Assembly (NCBI GenBank): GCA_034664125.1 | Contig: JAXDIG010000013.1 | Coordinates: 1 to 64,000, forward strand | Source: JACVRW01 sp034664125 | Lineage (GTDB): Bacteria > Actinomycetota > Thermoleophilia > Solirubrobacterales > Thermoleophilaceae | Length of the DNA stretch: 64,000 nucleotides | Direction: 5' to 3' | Shown here: piece by piece, positions 26,676 through 35,669 of the stretch | How positions within the stretch are numbered: position 1 is the stretch's first letter | Layout of the letters: each line of letters opens with the position of its first letter | The notes under the pieces: model-generated | Told to the model about the DNA's origin: nothing | Databases searched by the model: none | Seen by the model: the letters and a program-made list of their open reading frames with translations, nothing else | Translations under genes and position numbers: made by a program

Positions 26676-28250
26676 TCACTGCAGCCGCGACTCCTCCAAA
26701 TCCAGCTCGCGCTCGACCCTCCGCCGCACCTCGTCCGAGATCTCGCCGCTGTTGCGCAGCCGGATCAGCGCCTCGCGCTGGGCGTCGAACAGCTCGTACA
26801 TCAGGCGGATGTAGTTGCCGCTGCGCTCCTCGTACTCGTCGCCGTCGCCGTCCTCCTGCGCTCCGAAGCGCCGCCGGCGGTAGTCGAACAGCCCGCGCAC
26901 CCGCTCGAGCGTGTCGGGGCGCACCCACTCCTGCCCGTCCAGCTCCTCGGTGCGCGATATCGCCGCCTCGGCGAGCCGGATGCGGGCGGCCACCTCCTCG
27001 CGGGCCTCGGCGCCGTCGTCCTCGACGCCCAGCCGCCGGATCAGCGGCCCCAGCGTCAGTCCCTGGCCCACCAGCGTCGTGAGGATCACCGCGAACGCGA
27101 GGAAGATGATCAGGCCACGATCGGCGAACGGCGCGCCGCTCTCGGTCTTGAGCGGCAGCGCGAGCGCCGCCGCCAGCGACACGGACCCGCGCATGCCGGC
27201 CCAGCCCACCACCATGCGCTGGCGCCAGCCTGCCCGCCGCGCGCGCTGACTCGGACGTCGGTCGAGCGCCCGGATCACGTAGACCATGGTGAACCCCCAG
27301 ACCAGGCGCACGGCGATCACGACGAAGCTGACGAGCAGCCCCCAGGCGATCAGCTCGCCGGCCGAGTGGCCGGAGATGTTGTCGATCACGTTCGGCATCT
27401 GGAAGCCGACCAGCAGGAACAGCATGGCGTTCAGCAGGAACGTGAGCACCTCCCAGATCGCCACCCCCTGCAGGCGCATGACCGGCGTGGTCAGCTCGGG
27501 CGTGTGCCAGCCCATGTAGACCCCGACGGTCACGGCCGCGATCACGCCCGAGACGCCCAGCTCCTCGGCGGGCAGGTAGGCCGCGTAGGCGGACAGGAGC
27601 GAGATCGTGATCTCGGTCGGCGGGTCGTCGATGCGGCGGCGCACCTCCCGGATCACCAGGCCGGCGACGAGCCCGATCAGCAGGCCGCCCACGCCGCTCC
27701 ACACGAACTTCAGGCCCGCCTCCCATAGCGAGAAGCTGCCGCTCACCAGGGCGGCCACCGCGACGCGGTAGAGCACCAGCGCGGTCCAGTCGTTGGTGAG
27801 GTTCTCGCCCTCCACTACGGTCAGCAGTCGCCGCGGCGCGCCGATCCGTCGCATTATCTCGGCGGGGGCCACGGCGTCCGTGGGGGAGACGATCGCGCCG
27901 AGCACGAAGGACTCGGCCCAGCCCAGCCCGATCACGTGGTGCGCGATCACCGCAACGGCGGCCATCGTGACCGCGACCACGCCGATCGACAGCAGCGCGA
28001 TCGGGCGCGCGTCGCGGCGCAGGTCGCGCAGCGAGGTGAAGAACGCCGCTCCGTACAGCAGCGGCGGCAGAAAGATCAGCAGCACGAGGTCGGGGTCCAG
28101 CGACACCTCGGGCATTCCGGGGATGAAGCCGATCCCGGCGCCGCCGAGCACGAGGGTGATCGGGTACGGCACGTTCAGTACGCGCGCCAGCACCGCCAGG
28201 CCGGCGCCGGCCACGAGCAGCGCGAAGACGATCAGCTCGACGTGGTCCAC
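26676..28250 (-). CDS. CPA1-type Na+(K+)/H+ antiporter
   Basis: Inner-membrane cation/proton exchanger. The 524-residue protein has about 12 membrane segments over residues 1-400, with the functional ND-pair helix (VVEGENLTNDWTALVLYR), the IVSPTDAVAP crossover and the conserved Arg-containing GWAGMRGSVSLAAALALP. The C-terminal ~120 residues are cytoplasmic, charged and predicted helical (AREEVAARIRLAEAAIS), probably regulatory. The GTG at 28250 is chosen because it starts just before the first membrane helix; longer frames overlap the divergent glutaredoxin-like gene only 19 bp away. Confidence 0.88.
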   Translation of the reverse strand: MDHVELIVFALLVAGAGLAVLARVLNVPYPITLVLGGAGIGFIPGMPEVSLDPDLVLLIFLPPLLYGAAFFTSLRDLRRDARPIALLSIGVVAVTMAAVAVIAHHVIGLGWAESFVLGAIVSPTDAVAPAEIMRRIGAPRRLLTVVEGENLTNDWTALVLYRVAVAALVSGSFSLWEAGLKFVWSGVGGLLIGLVAGLVIREVRRRIDDPPTEITISLLSAYAAYLPAEELGVSGVIAAVTVGVYMGWHTPELTTPVMRLQGVAIWEVLTFLLNAMLFLLVGFQMPNVIDNISGHSAGELIAWGLLVSFVVIAVRLVWGFTMVYVIRALDRRPSQRARRAGWRQRMVVGWAGMRGSVSLAAALALPLKTESGAPFADRGLIIFLAFAVILTTLVGQGLTLGPLIRRLGVEDDGAEAREEVAARIRLAEAAISRTEELDGQEWVRPDTLERVRGLFDYRRRRFGAQEDGDGDEYEERSGNYIRLMYELFDAQREALIRLRNSGEISDEVRRRVERELDLEESRLQ

Positions 28251-28256
28251 GGGCCC

Positions 28257-28262
28257 TAGAGT
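28257..28262 (+). promoter_or_regulatory. -10-like hexamer TAGAGT before the glutaredoxin-rex operon
   Basis: Ends 7 nt before the GTG at 28270 inside a 19-bp divergent gap, so the antiporter and glutaredoxin promoters must overlap each other's coding regions. Confidence 0.45.
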
Positions 28263-28269
28263 GCCATTT

Positions 28270-28515
28270 GTGCCAACCCTGACCCTGTACGGCAAGCCGG
28301 GCTGCCATCTCTGTGACGACGCTCGCGCCGCGGTGGAGCGCGCGACCGCCGGCCGCGAGGTCGCGCTCGAGCAGGTCGACATCACGCGCGACCCGGCGCT
28401 GCACGCCCGCTACGGCGAGCGCATCCCCGTCCTCGAGCTGGACGGCGAGACGGTCTTCGAGCTGTTCGTCGACGAGGGTGTCCTCGAACGGCGGCTCGAT
28501 AGAGTGACCTCGTGA
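28270..28515 (+). CDS. Glutaredoxin-like thioredoxin-fold protein (DUF836 type)
   Basis: An 81-residue single-domain protein with the first strand LTLYGKPGCHLCDDA carrying a C-x-x-C (Cys-His-Leu-Cys, about residues 11-14), the VDITRDP segment, the cis-Pro-type RIPVLELDG and a C-terminal helix. It is likely a small thiol-disulfide exchanger in the cytoplasm. It heads an operon whose next gene is the NADH-sensing repressor rex (GTGA overlap), linking thiol and NAD(H) redox status. Confidence 0.82.
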   Translation: MPTLTLYGKPGCHLCDDARAAVERATAGREVALEQVDITRDPALHARYGERIPVLELDGETVFELFVDEGVLERRLDRVTS

Positions 28516-29183
28516 GCTTGCGGGAACCCGTGACGGGCGGGACCGAGGTGCAGGACGGCGGGGGCGAGCGCTTGTCACTCGGCGTCGCGGCGCGCCTGTC
28601 GCGGTACCTCCAGGTCCTCACCCAGGCGAAGAAGATGGGCCGCGAGACGATCTCCTCGCAGGAGCTTGCGGACTACACGCACGTCAACTCCACGCAGATC
28701 CGCCGCGACCTGTCCGGCTTCGGGAAGTTCGGCAAGCGTGGCGTCGGCTACAACGTCGACTCGCTCGTCTCTCAGATCCGCAAGATTCTGCGCACCACCG
28801 GGAAGCACAACATCGCGCTGTTCGGCGCCGGCAACCTGGGCCAGGCGATCGCGGGCTCGGACATCTTCGCCGACCACGGCTTTCGGGTCGTCGCGCTGTT
28901 CGACAAGGACCAGGCGAAGGTCGGGCAGCGCCTCAACGAGAGCCTGACCGTCCGCCCCTACGACGATCTGGAGAGGGTGATCCGCGAGGAGGACGTGGTG
29001 GTGGGCGTGCTCGCCGTGCCCACCGGTGCCGCCCAGGAGGTCGCCGACGACCTCGTCCAGGCGGGCGTCAAGATCATCTTCAACTACTCCGAGGCCCTGC
29101 TCCAGGTGCCGCCCGAGGTGACGGTCCACACCTCGAGTCCCGCTGTCGACCTGCTCTACGCGCTCTACTTCTACCTCACCTAA
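28512..29183 (+). CDS. rex: Redox-sensing transcriptional repressor Rex
   Basis: Senses the NADH/NAD+ ratio and represses respiratory and fermentative genes. The 223-residue protein has an N-terminal winged helix (ARLSRYLQVL, STQIRRDLSGFGKFGKRGVGY) and a Rossmann domain with ALFGAGNLGQAI (about 100-111) and the Asp-type adenosine site. The domain-swapping helix at the C-terminus (VDLLYALYFYL) is intact. The ~20 extra N-terminal residues are as in actinobacterial Rex. Its target operator was not identified in this window. Confidence 0.93.
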   Translation: MSLREPVTGGTEVQDGGGERLSLGVAARLSRYLQVLTQAKKMGRETISSQELADYTHVNSTQIRRDLSGFGKFGKRGVGYNVDSLVSQIRKILRTTGKHNIALFGAGNLGQAIAGSDIFADHGFRVVALFDKDQAKVGQRLNESLTVRPYDDLERVIREEDVVVGVLAVPTGAAQEVADDLVQAGVKIIFNYSEALLQVPPEVTVHTSSPAVDLLYALYFYLT

Positions 29184-30328
29184 TGCTTGACATGGCCCGC
29201 GTCCATGAGGCGTTTGAGGCCTCAACGGACTTCACGGTCGGGATCGAGGAGGAGTTCGCCATCCTCGACCCGCACACTCTGTCGCTGGATCACCGCTTCG
29301 AGGAGCTGAAGCGGGCGGCCGATGCGGATCCGGTGCTCGTCGATTCGATCGCGGGCGAGCTGATCAAGTCGGAGGTCGAGATCCGCTCCGGGAAGGGGGA
29401 GACGTTCGCCGACGCGATCGAGCGCCAGCGCGAGGCGCGCGTTCGGCTGTTCCGCCTCGCCGCCGAGCGCGGGGCGCTGCTGGCAGCGACCGGCACCCAC
29501 CCGTGGAGCCCGTGGCAGGACCAGCAGATCATCGAGACGGAGCACTACCGGCTCGTCGCCGAGGGCCTCCAGTACGTGGCGTGGCGCAACAACACGTTCT
29601 CGCTCCACGTCCACGTGGGCGTGCGCGGAGCGAACCGCGCCGTGAGGGTGTGCGACCGGCTGCGGCCGGTGCTGCCCGAGCTGCTCGCGCTGTCGGCCAA
29701 CTCGCCGTTCCTCGACGGGTGCAACTCCGGCCTGCACTCCGTGCGGTCGCAGATCTTCACCAAGAGCTTCCCGCGCTGCGGCATCCCTGACTCGTTCGGC
29801 GGCTGGCCGGGGTACACGGACTACGTGGACTTCCTGATCGCCAGCAACTCGATCGTCGAGCAGACGCAGATCTGGTGGAGCGTGCGGCCGCACCACTCGT
29901 TCGGGACGGTCGAGCTGCGCATCTGCGACGCCCAGACGAGCGCCGCGGACTCCACCAGCCTGGAGGGGCTGATCACGGCCTGCATCGCCCAGGCGGCGCT
30001 CGACGAGGACGAGGGCGTGCCCCACGAGGATCACCCGCATCGCTTCATCGAGGAGAACTTCTGGCGGGCTATCCGCTACGGGCTCGACGGCAAGCTGATC
30101 GACCTGCGGCGCCGTGAGGAGTATCCGGCCGCGGCGGTCGCCGAGCGGCTGCTCGAGTGGACCGCTCCGGCGCGAGCGCTGCTGGGCATCGAGCCGGCCC
30201 TGCCCGAGGAGAACGGCGCCCAGCGCCAGCGGCGCGCGCTTGCGCAGGGAGCGTCGATGGAGGAGGTGTTCGCGGCCGAGGTGGCGGAGACGCAACGGAC
30301 CTATGCGGCCGAGGAGGTGAGCGCGTGA
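29183..30328 (+). CDS. YbdK-type carboxylate-amine (glutamate-cysteine) ligase
   Basis: A 381-residue GCS2-family enzyme that ligates an amino group to a gamma-carboxylate using ATP. Motifs include VGIEEEFAILDP (19-30), LIKSEVEIRSG, ATGTHPWSPW, NNTFSLHVHVGV (metal-binding His pair) and VELRICDAQ. E. coli YbdK has weak glutamate-cysteine ligase activity; in actinobacteria related enzymes serve various gamma-glutamyl ligations. A 1-base ATG/TAA overlap with rex and its place beside a glutaredoxin-like gene favour a low-molecular-weight thiol role, but the substrate is unproven. Confidence 0.82.
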   Translation: MLDMARVHEAFEASTDFTVGIEEEFAILDPHTLSLDHRFEELKRAADADPVLVDSIAGELIKSEVEIRSGKGETFADAIERQREARVRLFRLAAERGALLAATGTHPWSPWQDQQIIETEHYRLVAEGLQYVAWRNNTFSLHVHVGVRGANRAVRVCDRLRPVLPELLALSANSPFLDGCNSGLHSVRSQIFTKSFPRCGIPDSFGGWPGYTDYVDFLIASNSIVEQTQIWWSVRPHHSFGTVELRICDAQTSAADSTSLEGLITACIAQAALDEDEGVPHEDHPHRFIEENFWRAIRYGLDGKLIDLRRREEYPAAAVAERLLEWTAPARALLGIEPALPEENGAQRQRRALAQGASMEEVFAAEVAETQRTYAAEEVSA

Positions 30329-30666
30329 GCGAGCCCGAGCAGCAGCTGCCCGACGTGGCCGACGTGCTGGTGAGCACCACGGCTTCGCTGATCAACCTGG
30401 CGGGCATCCGGTTGACCGAGAAGCAACACCGCAACCCGGCGAAGGCCAAGGAGGCGATCGACGCCGCCCGCGAGTTGCTTCCGCTCTGCCCCGAGGACGC
30501 GGTCGGTCCGATCAGGGACGCGCTCGCCCAGGTGCAGATGCTGTATGTGAAGGAGCACGGAAGCCCTGCGGACCCGGCCGGGCCGGACCCGGCCGGGCCG
30601 GACCCTTCCGGCGCCGAAGAGCGCGCCAAGGCGCGCGCCAAGATCTGGACGCCGCCCGGTTCGTGA
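30325..30666 (+). CDS. Small helical protein of unknown function
   Basis: A 113-residue cytoplasmic protein. Residues ~8-80 are predicted helical (ADVLVSTTASLINLAGIRL, then EAIDAARELLPLC). A Pro/Gly tail contains two copies of DPAGP encoded by a perfect 15-bp direct repeat (30571-30600), and a charged end follows. I do not recognise a family. A GTGA overlap with the upstream ligase and with the downstream phosphorylase places it firmly in the operon. Confidence 0.65.
   Translation: MSEPEQQLPDVADVLVSTTASLINLAGIRLTEKQHRNPAKAKEAIDAARELLPLCPEDAVGPIRDALAQVQMLYVKEHGSPADPAGPDPAGPDPSGAEERAKARAKIWTPPGS
30571..30600 (+). repeat. 15-bp direct repeat inside the small helical-protein gene
   Basis: GACCCGGCCGGGCCG occurs twice in tandem, with a third partial start at 30601. 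It is in frame and encodes repeated D-P-A-G-P. Confidence 0.85.
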
Positions 30667-31451
30667 TCGGAATCTTCGGCGGCTCGGGCTTCTATCGCTT
30701 CCTCGACGAAGTCGAGGAGGTGCCGGTCGCCACCCCGTACGGGCCCCCCTCGGCGCCGGTGCGGGTGGGCCGCGTCGAGGGCGCCGAGGTCGCGTTCATG
30801 CCGCGCCACGGCGACGAGCACGCGCTCCCACCGCATCGCGTCAACTACCGCGCCAACGTGTGGGCCATGAGGGAGGTGGGGGTCCGGCGCATCATCGGCC
30901 CGTCGGCTTGCGGCTCGCTCAAGCCGGAGCTGACGCCCGGCACCTTCGTGATCTGCGACCAGTTCGTGGACCGCACGCAGGGGCGCGAGAGCACGTTCTA
31001 CGACGGACCGCAGACGACCCACGTGTCGGCTGCCGACCCGTACTGCGCCGATCTGAGCGAGATCCTGGCTGCCAGCGCCGAGGAGCTCGGCATCCCGGTG
31101 GTCAGGGGCGGGACCGTGGTCGTAATCCAGGGCCCGCGCTTCTCCACCCGCTCCGAGTCCAGGTGGTACGCGGCCAGCGGCTTCGACGTGGTGAACATGA
31201 CCCAGTGCCCCGAGTGCTGGCTCGCCCGCGAGCTGGAGCTCTGCTACGCCAACATCTCGCTCGTGACCGACTACGACGTCGGCCTGGAGGGAATGCCGGA
31301 CGTGGAGCCGGTATCCGCCGATGCCGCCTTCGCGGTCTTAGCCGAGAACCTGGATCGGCTGCGGGCGCTGCTGTTTCGTGCGGTGCCCCGGATCGGCCCT
31401 CAGCCGGAGGACGCGTGCGCCACCGCGTTGCGCAGCGCCATCGTCCGATAA
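30663..31451 (+). CDS. mtnP: 5'-methylthioadenosine phosphorylase
   Basis: Phosphorolyses methylthioadenosine, the by-product of polyamine and homoserine-lactone type reactions, to adenine and methylthioribose-1-phosphate. The 262-residue PNP-superfamily protein has IGIFGGSGFYRF at the N-terminus, the phosphate-binding PRHG with NYRANVWAM, QGPRFSTRSES, NMTQCPE and the base-specificity loop SLVTDYDVGLEG, whose Asp residues favour adenine over hypoxanthine. The GTG start overlaps the preceding gene. It closes the operon that began with the glutaredoxin-like gene. Confidence 0.9.
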   Translation: MIGIFGGSGFYRFLDEVEEVPVATPYGPPSAPVRVGRVEGAEVAFMPRHGDEHALPPHRVNYRANVWAMREVGVRRIIGPSACGSLKPELTPGTFVICDQFVDRTQGRESTFYDGPQTTHVSAADPYCADLSEILAASAEELGIPVVRGGTVVVIQGPRFSTRSESRWYAASGFDVVNMTQCPECWLARELELCYANISLVTDYDVGLEGMPDVEPVSADAAFAVLAENLDRLRALLFRAVPRIGPQPEDACATALRSAIVR

Positions 31452-31558
31452 ACTGCGGCCCGCTCTTTTCCGGGCGGTGTCGGAGGTACCCCAGGTGCCG
31501 GCCTCCAGCGCCCCGCGCATGACCGCCCACTGACTCATTTCTACGGAGGACATACCCC
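31452..31558 (+). promoter_or_regulatory. 107-bp leader of the pyrophosphatase gene
   Basis: TAAACT (31449-31454) at the mtnP stop is a possible -10. The leader holds a GGAGG/CCTCC inverted repeat (31482-31486 and 31502-31506), a five-codon ATG...TGA minigene (31519-31533) and a good Shine-Dalgarno ACGGAGGA (from 31541) before the TTG. It is one of the few clear leaders in a window where most operon-leading genes look leaderless. Confidence 0.4.
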
Positions 31559-33661
31559 TTGGAATTCCTGACTGACTGGGGCGTGATCATCGCGCTCGTC
31601 TGCGCCGGCGCCGCCGTCCTGTACGGCGTGCTGACCTCGCGCTGGCTGCTTTCGCTCTCGCCCGGCAACGAGGAGATGCAGGCCATCTCGCTGGCCGTCC
31701 AGCAGGGCGCCAGCGCCTATCTGCGTCGCCAGTACACGATCATCGCCGGCGTCGCCGTGGTGCTGGCGATCGTGCTCGGCGTGGCGCTCGAAGCCCAGGA
31801 TCGCGAAGGCATCCTGACGGCGATCGGCTTCCTGATCGGCGGGACGTTCTCCGGCGCCGCGGGCTTCATCGGCATGAACGTGTCGGTGCGGGCCAACGCG
31901 CGCGTGGCCGAGTCGGCCCGCTCGGGCGTGTCGCGAGCACTCGAAGTGGCGTTCAAGGGCGGCGCGGTGACCGGCCTGCTGGTGGCCGGCCTGGCGCTGC
32001 TGGGCGTGGCCGGCTACTACGGGATCCTGGTCCTCGCCGGCACGGACGAGCGCGACGCGATCGACGCCCTCGTGGGCCTCGGCTTCGGCGGCTCGCTGAT
32101 CTCGGTCTTCGCCCGCCTGGGCGGCGGCATCTTCACCAAGGCGGCCGACGTGGGGGCCGACCTCGTCGGCAAGATCGAGGCCGGGATCCCCGAGGACGAC
32201 CCGCGCAACCCCGCCGTGATCGCGGACAACGTGGGCGACAACGTCGGCGACTGCGCCGGCATGGCCGCCGACCTGTTCGAGACCTACGCGGTCACCGCGG
32301 TCGCCGTGATGCTGCTCGGCGTGCTGATCTTCCAGGAGATCGGCACCGTCGCGGTGTACCCGCTGGTGATCGGAGGCGTGTCGCTGATCGCCTCGATCAT
32401 CGGCACGTTCGCCGTCCGCAGCGCGGCCGGCAACGTGGAGCGCGCGCTGTACCAGGGCCTGATCGTCTCCGGCGGCCTGGCGGCGATCGCCTTCCTGCCG
32501 ATCACGCTGACGATGATGGACGACCTGACCTTCAAGGGGGGCGTCTCGGCACTGCTGCGCGGCGGCGCCTCATCGGCGCCGAGCGGGATCGAGCTATACC
32601 TGTGCACGCTGATCGGCATCGGCATCACCGCGGGGCTGTTCGTGATCACCGACTACTACACGTCGACCCGCTTCCGCCCGGTGCGCACCACCGCGCGCGC
32701 CTCCCAGACGGGGCACGCCACGAACATCATCCAGGGGCTCGCCCAGGGCTTCCAGTCAACGGCCGCCCCGGCGATCCTGCTGGCGCTCGGCATCCTGGTC
32801 GCCAACGAGCTCGCCGGCATCTACGGCATCGGCGTCGCCGTGATGGCGCAGCTCTCGCTCACGGGGCTGATCGTCGCCCTGGACGCGTTCGGGCCGATCA
32901 CCGACAACGCCGGCGGCATCGCGGAGATGGCGGACCTGCCCGAAGAGGTGCGCAACGTGACCGACCCGCTCGACGCGGTCGGCAACACCACCAAGGCGGT
33001 CACCAAGGGTTACGCGATCGGCTCCGCGGTGCTCGCCGCGCTGGTGCTGTTCGCCGCCTTCGTGGAGGAGCTGCGGGAGGAGGCCGCCGCGGCGGGCAAG
33101 TCCCTGCCCTCGTTCGACATCTCCCAGCCGGAGGTCCTGATCGGCTTGCTGATCGGCGGCATGATGGTCTACCTGTTCGCCGCCCTGGCGATCGAGGCGG
33201 TGGGCCGTGCGGGTGGCGGCGTGGTGGAGGAGGTGCGCCGTCAGTTCAAGGAGAAGCCGGGCATCATGGACTACACCGAGAAGCCCGACTACGCGCGGGC
33301 TGTCGACATCGTCACCGCGTCCGCCCAGCGGGAGATGATCCTGCCGGCGCTGATCCCGATCCTGGTCCCGGTGGTCGTCGGCCTGCTCTCGGTGCAGGCG
33401 CTCGGCGGACTGCTGATCGGCGTGATCGTGGTCGGCTTCTTCATGGCGGTGTCGATGACCGCCGGCGGCGGCGCCTGGGACAACGCCAAGAAGCTGATCG
33501 AGGACGGCGAGTACGGCGGCAAGGGGTCCGAGGCGCACGCCGCGTCGGTCACGGGCGACACCGTTGGCGACCCCTACAAGGACACCGCCGGCCCGGCGAT
33601 CAACCCGATGATCAAGGTGGCGAACATCGTGGCCCTGCTGATCATCCCGTTCCTCGTATAG
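31559..33661 (+). CDS. hppA: Membrane H+-translocating pyrophosphatase, K+-independent type
   Basis: Pumps protons across the membrane using pyrophosphate hydrolysis. The 700-residue protein has about 15-16 membrane helices and the substrate-binding ADNVGDNVGDCAGMAADL (about 222-239) and GDTVGDPYKDTAGPAINP (near the C-terminus). In GNTTKAVTKGYAIG, Lys479 sits at the position known to distinguish K+-independent (Lys) from K+-dependent (Ala) enzymes, so this is predicted to be K+-independent and H+-pumping. The TTG start follows a strong ribosome-binding site. Confidence 0.95.
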   Translation: MEFLTDWGVIIALVCAGAAVLYGVLTSRWLLSLSPGNEEMQAISLAVQQGASAYLRRQYTIIAGVAVVLAIVLGVALEAQDREGILTAIGFLIGGTFSGAAGFIGMNVSVRANARVAESARSGVSRALEVAFKGGAVTGLLVAGLALLGVAGYYGILVLAGTDERDAIDALVGLGFGGSLISVFARLGGGIFTKAADVGADLVGKIEAGIPEDDPRNPAVIADNVGDNVGDCAGMAADLFETYAVTAVAVMLLGVLIFQEIGTVAVYPLVIGGVSLIASIIGTFAVRSAAGNVERALYQGLIVSGGLAAIAFLPITLTMMDDLTFKGGVSALLRGGASSAPSGIELYLCTLIGIGITAGLFVITDYYTSTRFRPVRTTARASQTGHATNIIQGLAQGFQSTAAPAILLALGILVANELAGIYGIGVAVMAQLSLTGLIVALDAFGPITDNAGGIAEMADLPEEVRNVTDPLDAVGNTTKAVTKGYAIGSAVLAALVLFAAFVEELREEAAAAGKSLPSFDISQPEVLIGLLIGGMMVYLFAALAIEAVGRAGGGVVEEVRRQFKEKPGIMDYTEKPDYARAVDIVTASAQREMILPALIPILVPVVVGLLSVQALGGLLIGVIVVGFFMAVSMTAGGGAWDNAKKLIEDGEYGGKGSEAHAASVTGDTVGDPYKDTAGPAINPMIKVANIVALLIIPFLV

Positions 33662-33713
33662 CCAGGAGTCTCTCGGCCGGCGTGTGTCCTCTTCGGGGAG
33701 CCGCCGGCCGGAG

Positions 33714-33719
33714 TAGGCT
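33714..33719 (+). promoter_or_regulatory. -10-like hexamer TAGGCT before the first APC permease
   Basis: Ends 11 nt before the ATG at 33731. A GCCGGC-rich inverted repeat (CCGGC at 33676-33680 and GCCGG at 33704-33708) lies just upstream and may terminate hppA. Confidence 0.4.
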
Positions 33720-33730
33720 CGCCGCTCGGC

Positions 33731-35617
33731 ATGGCTGAATATCGGCCGAAGAATCAGGGGCTCGAGCGGGTCCTGGGCACGGGCTCGCTGTTCGCGACGG
33801 CCTACGGAAACGTCGGTTCGTCGATCTACTACGCGCTCGGCTTGGTGGCGATCTACGCCGCCGGCATGACGCCGGTGGTGTTCGTCATCGCCGGCCTGAT
33901 CTTCGCCGCCACGGCGGCCACCTACGCCGAGGCGACCACCATGTACCCCGAGGCGGGCGGCTCGTCCTCGTTCGCCCGGCGCGCCTTCAACGAGTTCTGG
34001 TCCTTCTTCGCCGCCTGGGGCCAGATGCTCACCTACATAATCACGATCGCCATCTCGGCGTTCTTCGTGCCGCACTACCTCGGCGTCTTCTGGGGCCCGC
34101 TCGGCGAGTCCCCCGCCGACATCGTCGGCGGCATCATCGTGGTGGTCGTCCTGGGCGCCGTGAACATCGTGGGCGTGAAGGAGTCGGCCGGCGTGAACGT
34201 GGGCTTCGCGGTCGCCGACTTCCTCACCCAGGTGGGGCTGGTGGTGGTCGGGATCTTCCTCGTGCTCGATCCGCACCTGCTGGTCGACCAGGTCGAGTTG
34301 GGGACGACGCCGACCGTGGGCGACTTCCTGATCGCGATCCCCGTCGCGATGGTCGCCTACACGGGCATCGAGACGGTCTCGAACATGGCCGAGGAGGCGC
34401 GCGACTTCGGCAAGACGATCCCGCGCGGGATCGGCCTGGTCGTGCTCGCCGTCGCTGTGATCTACTCGTTCCTGCCGGCGATCGCGCTCTCGGCGATGCC
34501 CGTGGTGAACGGCCAGACCCAGCTCGCGCTGCCCAAGGAGCAGGGCGGTTACGCGGACGACCCCGTGCTCGGCGTGGTCGAGAACATGGACCTGGGCGCC
34601 CTGCAGCACCCGGCTGAGATCTACGTCGGCATCCTGGCCGCGACGATCCTGTTCATCGCCACGAACGCCGGCTTGATCGGCGTGTCGCGGCTCACGTACT
34701 CGATGGGCCAGCACCGCCAGCTGCCGGAGGTCCTACGGGTGCTGCACCCCAAGTTCCGCACGCCCTACGTGGGCATCGTCCTGTTCGGGGCGGTCGCGTG
34801 CCTCGCAATCGTGCCGGGCAAGGCCGACTTCCTCGGCGTGATCTACGCCTTCGGGGCGATGCTCTCGTTCACGATGGCGCACCTCGCGCTGATCAAGCTG
34901 CGCGTGAGCAACGCCGACGTCGAGCGTCCCTGGCGAAGTCCGGGGACGCTGCGCATCCGCGGCAGCGAGGTGCCGGCGCTGGCGGTGTTCGGGGCCTTCG
35001 GCACCGGCTCGGCGCTGATCGTGGCGACCGCGCTCGACCTGCGCGTGCTGGTTTCGGGCCTGCTCTGGCTGGCGCTGGGGGTCGCGGTCTACGTCGTCTA
35101 CCGGCGCCGCCAGGGGCTGTCGCTGACGGAAACCGTCAAGATCGTCACGCCCAAGCCCGCCGTCGAGCACGAGGTGGAGTACGAGTCCGTGCTCGTTGCC
35201 TTCGAGGACGGCAACTTCTCGGCCGAGGCGGTGTCGACGGCGGTGCGGCTGGCGGCCCGGCGCCGCCGCGGCATCCACGTGCTCGTAACGATCACCGTGC
35301 CACCGAACTCGCCGATCGACGCCCCGCTCCCGGAAGACGAGGCGCGCGCGGCGTCGCTGATCGACTCGGCGCGCGTGCGCGGCGGACGGCGGGTCACCGG
35401 CCACTGGGAGAAGGTGCGCCCCGGCGGCGCGGGGCGCCGGATCGTGGAGGAGGCCCGCGAGATCCGCGCCCGCGCGCTGGTCATGGAGATGCCCCCGCGG
35501 CGCGCCGGGATGTCGCTGTTCGGCAAGACCCTGGAAACCATCCTGACGGAGCGGCCCTGTCGGGTGATCATCGAGTCGTCGCGCGGGGTGGACGGGCGGC
35601 GGGACGGCGGGTCGTAA
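33731..35617 (+). CDS. APC-superfamily permease with C-terminal universal-stress (USP) domain
   Basis: A 628-residue secondary transporter. Residues about 10-455 carry 12 predicted membrane segments of the amino acid-polyamine-organocation fold, starting with the unwound first helix ATAYGNVGSSIYYALGLVA. From about 480 a cytoplasmic USP-like alpha/beta domain begins with YESVLVAFEDGNFSAEAV and ends with TLETILTERPCRVIIES. APC proteins with USP tails include amino-acid transporters and the KimA potassium importers. The two TrkA/RCK genes 2 kb downstream make ion transport a real possibility. The substrate is unknown. Confidence 0.82.
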   Translation: MAEYRPKNQGLERVLGTGSLFATAYGNVGSSIYYALGLVAIYAAGMTPVVFVIAGLIFAATAATYAEATTMYPEAGGSSSFARRAFNEFWSFFAAWGQMLTYIITIAISAFFVPHYLGVFWGPLGESPADIVGGIIVVVVLGAVNIVGVKESAGVNVGFAVADFLTQVGLVVVGIFLVLDPHLLVDQVELGTTPTVGDFLIAIPVAMVAYTGIETVSNMAEEARDFGKTIPRGIGLVVLAVAVIYSFLPAIALSAMPVVNGQTQLALPKEQGGYADDPVLGVVENMDLGALQHPAEIYVGILAATILFIATNAGLIGVSRLTYSMGQHRQLPEVLRVLHPKFRTPYVGIVLFGAVACLAIVPGKADFLGVIYAFGAMLSFTMAHLALIKLRVSNADVERPWRSPGTLRIRGSEVPALAVFGAFGTGSALIVATALDLRVLVSGLLWLALGVAVYVVYRRRQGLSLTETVKIVTPKPAVEHEVEYESVLVAFEDGNFSAEAVSTAVRLAARRRRGIHVLVTITVPPNSPIDAPLPEDEARAASLIDSARVRGGRRVTGHWEKVRPGGAGRRIVEEAREIRARALVMEMPPRRAGMSLFGKTLETILTERPCRVIIESSRGVDGRRDGGS

Positions 35618-35629
35618 CTCCTTGCAAAA

Positions 35630-35663
35630 TGGGGGTCCCGGGTGTGAGCCCGCCGCCCCCCCG
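35630..35663. repeat. Divergent copy of the gene-end hairpin element
   Basis: GGGGGTCCCGGGTGTGAGCCC followed by GCCGCCCCCC pairs GGGTG...CACCC-type arms and resembles the minus-strand form of the 26644 element with TGTG in place of the CGCG core. It lies between the first APC gene and a small membrane-protein gene. Confidence 0.35.
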
Positions 35664-35669
35664 GATGCC

